A stretch of 64,000 nucleotides of DNA from Dolomedes plantarius (taxonomy: Eukaryota > Arthropoda > Arachnida > Araneae > Dolomedidae). This document shows, piece by piece, positions 44,990 to 53,958 of the stretch. The stretch is taken from contig OU015493.1 of NCBI GenBank assembly GCA_907164885.2, forward strand, positions 121,906,693 through 121,970,692, read 5' to 3'. Position 1 is the first letter of the stretch, and each line of letters begins with the position of its first letter. The notes under the pieces are model-generated. The model saw only the letters and a program-made list of their open reading frames with translations, was not told the origin of the DNA and ran no database searches. The position numbers and the translations under genes are program-made.

Positions 44990-45851
44990 TACATTTTGGT
45001 TTGTTTTCTTACTTCCTCCTTTGTACTACAAGTGTTCTTCTGTATATTATGAGATATACATTATACGTACAGGTATACATAATATATTATTTATATGGAT
45101 TATGAATACTATACGTATCTAATTAAACAGCATGCAAAGTGATTTAGAGAGTTACAGACCATGGAAACGAAACTTGAGTGACGAGCATTTTACAAGCAAA
45201 ATGTTGAAAAGTACCCCTAAACTTCAAAACGCTCTAACTATTTACCTGGTGAAGATAAATTAGCATAATTGCAAACATTTCTGAAGGAAAACTTTCGCTC
45301 TACAACTTTCTCTATCACGGGTTTTCTTAGAAATGGAAGGGGAAAGAGTTAGAAGAGATAGTTTGACGAGATACCTGAACCGCTACCACTTTTTTTTGAA
45401 AAATGTTCATATTCAACGGCTCATATCTCGAAAACGGTAACACTTGGGTACAAACATGGATATACCATTCGGAAGGGAATTTTATAAGCTTTAATTTTTA
45501 AATTTGACAATTTCCTGTGCTACGCACCGTTTTCGAGATAAACGCCAAAAACTGAAAAAAGGACCTTTGGACCCCCCCCCCCCCCCCCCGCAACGCCTGA
45601 AATCGAGGGGACTTTATTAGGCGTTGCTCAGGGTACCAACCCCTACACATTCCTAAAAAAATCTCAACCCCTTCATTTAATGCATGATTCGCCGCCATTT
45701 TGAGCTAATTTGACTGGATTATTACTACGAAAGAGTAGTTTTGAGCAATCAGTGCAAAGCGTAAACCTAAGTAAATAATATATGTAATCAGACCAATGGG
45801 GGGGTTTATAACCCCCATCAACCCCCCCCCCCACCATTGCGTACGCCACTG
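44990..45851 (-). repeat. Right inverted arm of copy 2
   Basis: Inverted partner of 41452-42211. It ends ..TTGCGTACGCCACTG before the target duplicate. Confidence 0.85.
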
Positions 45852-46688
45852 TCCAGGGTCTTTGTTCAATCTTCTTCATAATGGCGTTCTTCGAAAATTG
45901 TCGTCAACTCCGAACAAACGGCAGCATTGATCAGTGCAGAGACATCCAGCTAGAGCTTCCGTCAGCCAGACCACCAGGAAAAAGGAAAAGTCCTCGTATT
46001 TTTTGTGTGCTGCCCTTTTATAATCTATTTTAGTCCATCCACGTTTTACTTTTAATTATATCATCCGTGCTGTTACTCGCCTCAAGCATGTCCAAAAGCT
46101 TCCCGGACCTTCTCACATCCGGGTACAACCATATGGGGAAACCCCATGTGGTTCACTTATCAGCATATTTCTTTGCAAAAAGTGGGCAAAATCGTCTCTT
46201 TTTTTTAATGCAACTGAATAAACTGTATCGCCATTTTTTTAAAGATTCTCGAGAAGCACTTCTATGTTTTAAACCAATACGTGATGATTTAAAAAATACA
46301 TATATATATATAAAAGGAAAAAAATTAAGCGTATAAAACTTAAAAAATAAAAGGGGGAAAATAAATAAAAATACTAAACAAAGCTTAATTTAAAAAAATA
46401 CTTTACCTTGCGTCAGTCAATCCACATGAAAAAAAAATTAAATAAATTTAAATTGTCAGTCAATCAAACACTAAAATACATTAAATTCTTGCATGTTACA
46501 TTTAGTACATAAAACATGATTTATCATTTGCTCAACTTTCATGAGTGTCACTACAATTAATTCGCGCGAAAATTAATCTAATGACACTTATCAAAGTTAA
46601 TCAATAGGTGGAGAAAATTATTAAGGTATTTAATTCACTGTATATTTAATTTAAATTATTTAATTTTTAAAGCGATACACAACAATAT

Positions 46689-46952
46689 CCAGAGACTGCA
46701 AACTATAGAAAACAAGACTCTCCGTGGTATCAGAAAGGCGCCATGGTACCTACGTAACGCTATTATTCATAGGGATCTAGCTGTCGAACCTATTCGGCAT
46801 CATATTAAAGATCTGGCTACGAACTTTTACAATAGGATATACTCCATCAATAACAAAGAACTTGCTAACCTGCCTGATTATGATCCTAGGGAGTGCTTTA
46901 GGCGCTCGAAGGCTACCTTGGTTATGAACCCCGGCCATGTTACTGTTCGGTA
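46689..46952 (+). pseudogene. LINE ORF2, C-terminal end
   Basis: RLQTIENKTLRGIRKAPWYL, RNAIIHRDLAVEPIRHHIKD and NLPDYDPRE read in one frame and end near MNPGHVTVR with a stop at 46950-46952. This is the conserved C-terminal block of Jockey-like ORF2 after reverse transcriptase, and it joins in frame to 40812. Confidence 0.85.
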
Positions 46953-47512
46953 ATTCCTTTTCCTTCTTATCAAAATTCAAAATTACAATAGCCCGGCTAC
47001 TTCTGGTTTCTGACCTGTCTTTCTTTTTCGATCGTTCCTCTTTCTACTATGCGATTCCCCCTCGGACCAGCTGTCTTGCTGGAGAAAGGGATTGATAACC
47101 TGTTCCCGGAATTCCAATCCTGCTTGCTTTCCTCTTTGATTTCGTTACTCGCGCCTTACGGACTTCGGCCCTACTGCCCTTTCGTCCTCTCCCACTAACT
47201 TGCTTTTTTATCCCAATCATATTCCAAATTTTCCGTCTTTTAGTTTTGAATTTTTTTTTAATAATTTCTTGTTTTACCCATTGTTTAAATTCTCCATTAT
47301 CATTTAAGTAAGTCATGCCACAATGGTTACTCGTACTCGTTCTTGTTAAAATGTTGATTTTTCAACTAATTAATTTTTTTCTCCCTTAATCATTGTCAAC
47401 ACTATTTAACCTTGAGAACGGCAATCTTATGTCACATACTAACCTTGATACTGAGGATAAGGAGCTCTTGCTTCCTGGTGCCTCTATAGTCTTTTATGTC
47501 AATGTCAATGTC
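46953..47512 (+). other. LINE 3' UTR with TGTCAA repeat tail
   Basis: No frame. It ends in tandem TGTCAA units (47497-47512) directly before the target duplicate, as in LINEs that use a short repeat instead of poly(A). Confidence 0.65.
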
Positions 47513-47678
47513 AATCCGGTAGCAGAAGCGTAAAAGGAAAGATGGCGCTGAGACGGAAATAAACAAATCATAGGCATTAAAAATTTCGTCGTTAACTGTT
47601 TGGAGGCTTGTCATTGGTTAAATGTATTTCAATACTTTAACGCTTCTGCTACCGGACTCCTATATGAACAGGTCCTAA

Positions 47679-48030
47679 TTTTGTTTGATTCTTATTTCTC
47701 AAATCTTGTTTTGCCTTTTTTAAATCTTACATGCTAGAGTTCAATAAGTATCTTGGGATACATCTAAATTTGACATTTTTGAATTGAAACATTTTTAATT
47801 CCTCCACTTACGATAACTTCCGAAGAACTTTCCCGAAGGTTTTCGAAATTAGTAAATAATCATCGTTTAATTAAGTGCGAAATGGAAAGTTTATATACTA
47901 AAGGTTATAATTAAAAATTATTAAAATGCTTTATTGCATAAAATGAAATTGTTTGTTTTTATTAATTGTTTATACAACTTGTCTCTCATACCTAGCTAGC
48001 TGGTGTTACACTTCTGAAATGGAAAAGGGG
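47679..48030. other. Short stretch without a recognised element
   Basis: AT-rich. Nothing else seen. Confidence 0.4.
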
Positions 48031-48232
48031 CTTGTGGCGGCCCTGTGGTACAGCGCGCTGGTTTTCGGTGCTGAGAGTGTTCGGATCGAAAATGCCTCCG
48101 TTTGTGTCGTCCCTTCATAGGGGGTAATGCCGTCCGCCTATATGGTGCCCCCATAATTAAATGGACAGTAAAATTGAGGCGTTGTATAGGCGAATATTTG
48201 ACAAGTGCCTCCGCTTAAAAAAAAAAAATAGA
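48031..48232 (+). mobile_element. tRNA-derived SINE
   Basis: GTGGTACAGCGCGCTGG (about 48045-48061) resembles an RNA polymerase III A box. GTGTTCGGATCGAAA (48077-48091) resembles a B box, about 30 bases further on as in tRNA genes. A non-tRNA body and an A run (48219-48230) follow. No clear target duplication. The boxes are imperfect, so the copy is probably old. Confidence 0.6.
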
Positions 48233-49293
48233 TAAAATTATATTTGTTTTTAAATGTTAAGTTTTGCTTACTGATGAATGTTTGAAAAAAAAATAGATTT
48301 CAAGAATCATGTGGATCATCTCACTATAAACATCAAGATATAAATGTATTGTTTATATTTTTTTTTGTCTTTGCTATCATGAAAATTCTTTGATTGTGGA
48401 ATTTTATCATTACTTCAGTTTAATACTGCATAATTTCATATGGGATATTTTGTCAATAAAACACACTCATTATACAGACAGTAATTTCTTTAGTTTTTAC
48501 CTCTAGATACTATTTCCTGTGGTAGTTAGATGAGGTTATAAATTGTTAATGATAAAATTTCACCCATGAACTCACTCTAAGCCCAATACACACAGATTAA
48601 AAGGAGGTAATAGAAAGAAACGGGAAGTGTTAAAATTAATCAAAAGTTGTATGAAGTTTACGAACCAAAAAGTTTCTAACATGTCTCATATTCATGCTCA
48701 TCTAAGTAAGAAACCATTTAGTTAAATTTGATAAAAAATAAATTTTTATAAAATAAAACTTGCAGCAGATACAAAAAAATTCAAACTAAGATAAATCATC
48801 CTAAATTCATATTTAAATATTAAAGTAAAACACTTGTTATAGTAAACAGGTATAGAGTCATGTGGGATAATTGTAAACAGTACATGAATGATTGAAAAAT
48901 ATAAACGTGTAAAAAATTATGATTTTGGTTTAACATTAGAATAACTGTCAATAATAGTTACTTTAATCTTTTCCATTATGTTGCATATAAAAAAAGATAA
49001 AATATCAATATGAAAGAGCTCTAAAATACAATTTACACTCAGCCCATCATTTACCATTATCCCAACAACATATGGATAATTCTAATATTTTGTATAAGTG
49101 TTACAAATACAAAAATGGGGTTGATATAAATTAGTTGACTTTTGTGTTGCTTCATGTTGTGTTTTAAAACTCACCCACATGTTTAGAATTACTCAAAATT
49201 TTCTTGGTAAAGTTGATAAAATAAATGAAAAAAAACCCCCAGATATTCCGTTAAACATTATAAGAAATCATGTCTCCATACCTACAGAAACAT
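48233..49293. other. AT-rich stretch without a recognised element
   Basis: Nothing identifiable on either strand. Confidence 0.45.
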
Positions 49294-49542
49294 TGTTGGG
49301 TTATTAGCAAAGATGACTAGCAGAGTTGTAACATCAAGCTTTATTTACAGCAGCAACTATATACATTAAGTAAAAGAATGAAAACGAGGAGCGCCTACGG
49401 AACAGGCCCCTCTTGTAAACACATCCGCACACCAGAGAGACAAGAGGCGAAGTGTAGGCATTAGTCCGCCAATCTTGGTGGCGGCTGAGCTTTATCGCAG
49501 CCTATGGCGACAAACGGGGAATGAGCATTGAATATCCCTACA
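49294..49542 (-). repeat. copia 3' LTR
   Basis: On the minus strand it begins TGTAGGGATATTCAATGCTC just after the purine tract and ends CTAATAACCCAACA. An AAATAAAG signal lies near 49334. Only one LTR is present. Confidence 0.7.
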
Positions 49543-49739
49543 ATGCCCCCTTTCAAGGCTCATTACATGTTCACACTAAATTATAGAATTATAGAACATC
49601 AAAATACAAATCAAAATGAATAACATTTGAAATTTTTTTAAAAATGCAAGTAAGGACACAGCTTAAAATAAAAAACAGCTTAAGATAAAAATATTAAATA
49701 TATAACACTAAACATTGGTTAATCCTATCAAGTTAACAG

Positions 49740-50790
49740 CAATTTTTAAGCTTAATTGAAATCAAACCTTTCGTGAACATATCTGCAGGCATGCTATCAG
49801 AACGTAAATAACAAATATCAATTTCGCCTTTTTCAAAAGTTTCACGCACAAAATGATATCTAATGTCATTATGCTTTGTTTTAGCGTGAAAAACGGGATT
49901 CCTCACAAGTTTTGAGCAGATTGGTTGTCAGATAAAATAATGGTTGGTTCATCAACAAGTTTAGAGGAGAGTTCATTCAGGAAACGTCTGATGTGAACAG
50001 CTTCCTTCGCGGCATTGGTCAAAGCCATGTATTCTGTAGTTGATAATGCAACCGATTTTTGTTTCCTTGACTCCCACGACACAGCAGCTCCTCCAAATAT
50101 GAAAACCAATCCAGTAAAGGATTTTCTGTCGTTAACATCGGAAGCCCAATCAGCACCGACGAAAATTGTACGAGCTTTTCCAATGGGCTGGAACAGGAGA
50201 CCATGGTGTTTGGTTTCTTTCAGATACCTCAGTATACTTTTTGCAGCTTTCCAGTGAGATTTGCCAGGGTTATTGTTAAACTGACACAAAAAATTCCCAG
50301 CGTGGGTGATATCAGGTTGTGTTGCCACAGAAAGATACACCAGCGAACCAATTTAAGAGCGATAAGGAATGTTTTTCATTTCAAACATTTCTTCATCATT
50401 TTTGGGGCACATTTCCTTGGAGAATTTAACACTGTTATCAAGAGGAGTGAAAACAGATTTTGCATCTTGCATGTTGTAAGAATTCAACAAGTCCTCAATA
50501 TACTTGCTTTGATGTATCGAAACACTATTATCGTTTTGCATAAATTCAATGCCCAAAAAATGATGCAATTTGCCCATTTCTTTCATTTTAAAAGAAGCAG
50601 CTAACTTGTCTCGAATAGAATCGAAATTCTTCTTACTGTTAGTGAGAACAATCAGATCATCAACATACACAAGAATAATGGTTTCAACAGTTGAAGTCTT
50701 TAGATGATAAACACATTTGTCAGCATTTAGACATGAAAAACCAAGAGATTGTAATTTCTCATCAAGCCTTTTTATACCACTGGTGACCTA
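49740..50790 (-). pseudogene. copia reverse transcriptase (C-terminal half) and RNase H
   Basis: On the minus strand: LDEKLQSLGFSC, an intact YVDDLIVLTNSKK active-site motif, HHFLGIEFMQN, then an in-frame TAA (50353-50355). It continues in the same frame with [51 protein letters not shown] and [12 protein letters not shown] one-base loss near 49905 shifts the frame, after which NPVFHAKTKHNDIRYHFVRE and SMPADMFTKGL complete the RNase H end near 49742. Confidence 0.88.
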
Positions 50791-51809
50791 TCTTATGACT
50801 ACATATCTTGTGAATACCTGTACACGACAAACACCTTTTTTTTTAAAAAAAAATGAGCCATTAACTCTTGTCTATAAAGAATTACAATATATTTATAAAT
50901 TAATTATGAACACAAAACAGAAAAAGTGAATTTTATACACAAAGCAGAATTACTTTAGACTTCCTTAGAATCTGATGCATACTAATACAGAAGAATGATT
51001 ATCAATTTATCTACTGATCGCCGAAAAATAAATTTGAATTTTTACAAATTAATATCGGAGGTCTGAAATAAGTGAGATGGAATTTGTAAGAAATAAACTG
51101 ATAGCAAATAATCTGTTGAATTACCAATGATTACAGTTTTAAGTAATAAGAATTTTTTTAAGGTTAATTTTAAAATATATTTTATTTATGTAGTCAGAAA
51201 TATCCTGACACTGACTGAAAATTATTTAAATTATAAGAAAAGATTTTTAAAGCTTATTGCAGTATGTTAAAAATCCACAACTGTTTAGAGAATTTATCGC
51301 ATTTGGATGAAGTTCTTAATTTTTTAGAAATCAGATGGAAGTCAATTCAAACTTTTGAAAATTGGATCATAATTCTGACTTCGGGGCTGAACCTTCCAGA
51401 AAAAGTAAAAATCATAATTAACTAAATTTTGATCTTTGCTGCTTATGCCAGAATGAAGAAATGACGTAATTATATATTTCAGTCATATAGAACACACTAT
51501 TGAGTTTAATAATATTTGAGAGCATAGGATTAGCGTGCTTCTAACATTTTTCTTGGGGGGGAGGGGGGGGGGGCTCGAATTGAATTCAACTAGGGCCCTC
51601 CTCAGTGCATTGACTGCCAGACGATCCTTAAAATATGAAATATTATGATTTTTTTGAAATTGAATAGCATTAGAATTGATGTTTGAGTAGTATTCAAAAG
51701 TTATACAATGAGAAAAATAAATATAATATAAATAAAATGAGAAGAAAAATATAGCATCAAATTTTTGTTATGGATCATATCATTGTTAAAAAGTATGTTA
51801 AGACTAAAG
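50791..51809. other. AT-rich stretch without a recognised element
   Basis: A G-rich run at 51556-51573. No gene seen. Confidence 0.45.
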
Positions 51810-51813
51810 ACAT

Positions 51814-52617
51814 TATCATGTCCCCACAATGTAGCTTCACTTCCGAGGACGTATATAGCGTTAAACCGAGCCTGGCTAATCTCTAGCCAAAACATCCACA
51901 TAAATTATCCGAGAGGAGACAGACTTAGAGTAAATAAAATACTCTTTATTCAATTATGTAATTACACATATGTACAAAATATATACAAAATACTGCCCTT
52001 GCAGTAGAGAAGTGGCTCACCGCCAAAGTTAACAATTTCATGGGGACGCGGCCCAGTGCACGCGTCTGATCCCAAGCCTGTCGGCCAAAAAAAAATTCCT
52101 CTCTCGGAAGACAAACGTCTGCCTCTCAGAACAGCCGCTGTCCAGCGTCGTCGGCAAAGTCTGTCCTCGAGACAAAAGGCTACCTCCCTTTATCATCTCC
52201 TCCCCGGTTCATTCTCGAAAAGCCTGGAATATTCCGGAGACGATTGACAGTCCTCGTTTCCGGGTCTTGTACGTCACTTCCGCACGAGCCATCCTCTGTC
52301 ATTTCTCACTTGGGCGACATTCAAGACCAACCCACATTGTCAGGCGAGGGTCCTACCTTTTCATTGGTCATTCGTCACTCCCTGTCTCCCAATTATTGGA
52401 CAGTCACCCTCGGGTCCGTTAACCTGCAACAGATGGGACCTTCTGGAATAGAAAACATCATTATTCCTTCCTTTTGAGTTCCTCCGCCGCCAGGAAAATT
52501 TATCCAGATGCCCCGTACACATCTGAAACTCTTTCAAATAGTTCTCAAAAGAACACATGTGGGAGAAGATACAATTAAGTCCACTGCTTGTGTAAGAAGG
52601 GGGCTGCTGACGATACA
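51814..52617 (-). repeat. gypsy 3' LTR
   Basis: Reading the minus strand it starts TGTATCGTCAGCAGCCCCC and ends GGGGACATGATA. Close copy of 58963-59766. Preceded (minus sense) by a purine tract at 52618-52634. Confidence 0.92.
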
Positions 52618-53253
52618 ACTCCTCCCCCATTAAGTCTTTTTATATTTTAAAAAGACTAAAGTCAAGACCAGTAGGTCCATTTAGGAAAGCCCACAAGAAA
52701 CCATTCCCAAGAGGTCATTACCTTTTGGCTTACTTCAGCCCTAACTCAAAAAAGTCACAACCGCCTACTTTAGACTTCACAAAAAAACCCTATCTGCCCT
52801 CAGTCTGAGACACAATCTTACAACACCTTTACACATAATAAATTCATACATGGTTAAAAACAACACACATAAAGCACTATCATTTTAATGCATTTTCAAT
52901 TATCATTACAATACATTCCCCAATCTTAACTTAAATAACAATCATTTCTAAGATTTCTGCCCCAATTCATTAATCGGACATATTTGAACTACGTTGTAAC
53001 ACATGGAACAAACATTACTCAATAGATAGATCCTGTCATCTCTAAATACAGGACTCTATATTACATGAGATTAAAACACAGATATCACACTTATATAGAA
53101 TCATATAGTTACGTAATATCTTAATTACATGACAACTCATATCCTATGGCACCGCATTTAGGCGGGCGTTTAAATTGAGGACAGTTTTAATTCGACACAT
53201 TTATACATTTTTCCTGTAAGTATTTACAACCAACTTGTGACAATTAACTTTTG
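52618..53253 (-). other. gypsy 3' untranslated region and purine tract
   Basis: No frame between the RNase H end and the 3' LTR. The purine-rich tract adjoining the LTR would prime plus-strand synthesis. Confidence 0.65.
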
Positions 53254-53934
53254 TCACTCTGTCCTGCTGAGCCCGTCTGCGTTTCCATGCAATTTACCTG
53301 GCTTATGCTCTACCTCAAAATTATATTGTTGGAGGCATAGTGCCCAACGGGTTAGCCGAGAGTTCGTTCCCACCATTTGTTTTAAGAACACCAGGGGATT
53401 GTGGTCAGTTTGGATTATAAATTTCTGTCCATCAAGGTAGTGGTTTAATTTCTTTAATCCGTACACTATAGACGCTAATTCGCGTTCTATCGTGCTGTAA
53501 TTTTGTTCGGCCCGCGAGAATTTTTTGCTCAAATATACAATTGGATGCTCTTCTCCGTCAATGAACTGAGATAAAACTATACCCGCGCCGTATAAACTCG
53601 CGTCCGTCTGCACCACAAAATTTTTAGAAAAGTCTGGTGCGTACAACACCGGACTTGTCATGAGGTTTGATTTTAAGATTTCAAACGCCTTGTTGCACTC
53701 GTCGGACCAGGCTATCTTTTCGTTCTTTATCTTACCTTTTAGGGCATTGGTTAACGGAACTGCTAAAATGGCATAATTTTTTACATATCGAGAATAGTAT
53801 CCCGTTAACACCAGAAACGCCCTGAGCTGGGTTTTAGTTTTCGGTACCGGGAAGTCTTTTATAGCCTCGATTTTCACATCACTGGTCACCAGACCCCACT
53901 TCATGCCCCAGAAAACGCACGTGGTCCTGTGCAA
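53254..53934 (-). CDS. gypsy RNase H (with end of reverse transcriptase thumb)
   Basis: AIKDFPVPKTKTQLRAFLVL, GYYSRYVKNYA and AWSDECNKAFEILKSNL are the usual connection after gypsy reverse transcriptase. RNase H follows with VVQTDASLYGAGIVLSQ, YSTIERELASIVYGLKKLNH and QTDHNPLVFL, ending GKLHGNADGLSR. It is separated from the preceding frame by two frame changes (near 53965-53985 and 53880), so it is not translated with it as the copy stands. Confidence 0.9.
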   Translation of the reverse strand: MHRTTCVFWGMKWGLVTSDVKIEAIKDFPVPKTKTQLRAFLVLTGYYSRYVKNYAILAVPLTNALKGKIKNEKIAWSDECNKAFEILKSNLMTSPVLYAPDFSKNFVVQTDASLYGAGIVLSQFIDGEEHPIVYLSKKFSRAEQNYSTIERELASIVYGLKKLNHYLDGQKFIIQTDHNPLVFLKQMVGTNSRLTRWALCLQQYNFEVEHKPGKLHGNADGLSRTE

Positions 53935-53958
53935 ACCTGCATTTTGATGGTTTTACCC

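Larger units (their letters stand above)
41452..45851 (+). mobile_element. Long-inverted-repeat element carrying a PIN-like gene (copy 2), 8-bp target duplication
   Basis: Perfect duplication TCCAGGGT (41444-41451, 45852-45859). The ends are CAGCAGCGTACGCA and, inverted, CAGTGGCGTACGCA. Beyond the ends, inverted arms of roughly 760 and 860 bp match at block after block: ATCTCGAAAACGGT, GAGATACCTGAACGGC-like, GTAGAGCGAAAG, CAAGTGTTCTTCTGTATATT and CCAAAATGTAT. The arms enclose one broken gene (42302-43737), an unassigned 0.8-kb stretch and a Tc1 fragment. The 8-bp duplication and CAG ends would fit hAT. The long arms would fit Mutator-like or Academ-like types. Confidence 0.82.
40813..46684. 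mobile_element. Insertion with TGTTG..CAACA ends and ATAT target duplication
   Basis: ATAT at 40809-40812 and 46685-46688 flanks it, and deleting it restores the LINE frame exactly (ADTH then IQRLQ). The ends are TGTTGTATC and, inverted, TGTTGTGTATCG. About 1.47 kb belongs to this element; the rest is the nested element 41452-45851. The ends fit either a solo LTR (TG..CA, 4-bp duplication) or a DNA element with short TIRs. No coding frame of its own recognised. Confidence 0.7.
34344..47512 (+). mobile_element. Jockey-like non-LTR retrotransposon, 5'-truncated, split by two later insertions
   Basis: Bounded by an 11-bp duplication AATCCGGTAGC. It begins inside the endonuclease domain (5' truncation, usual for target-primed reverse transcription) and ends in repeats of TGTCAA just before the duplication. 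The coding pieces are 34344-34931, 39413-40812 and 46689-46952, with a 3' UTR to 47512. Removing the copia element (34932-39412) and the insertion 40813-46684 brings the pieces together in one frame at each junction. Confidence 0.85.
34316..47675. mobile_element. Harbinger-like MITE copy 3, split by 13.2 kb of insertions
   Basis: The left piece is 34316-34343 (GGGCCTGTTCACATAGTAAT..) and the right piece 47524-47675 ends ..CGGACTCCTATATGAACAGG, TCC. Both are flanked outside by TAA (34313-34315 and 47676-47678), the family's target duplication. AATCCGGTAGC occurs at the inner edge of both pieces (34333-34343 and 47513-47523): this is the target duplication of the LINE that split it. Confidence 0.8.
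49294..50790 (-). mobile_element. Ty1/copia retrotransposon, 5'-truncated
   Basis: On the minus strand it runs from inside the reverse transcriptase (about 50790) through RNase H to a polypurine tract (GAAAGGGGGCAT, inverted at 49543-49554) and a 3' LTR. Its protein differs clearly from the copia element at 34932-39412, so it is a different family. Confidence 0.85.
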
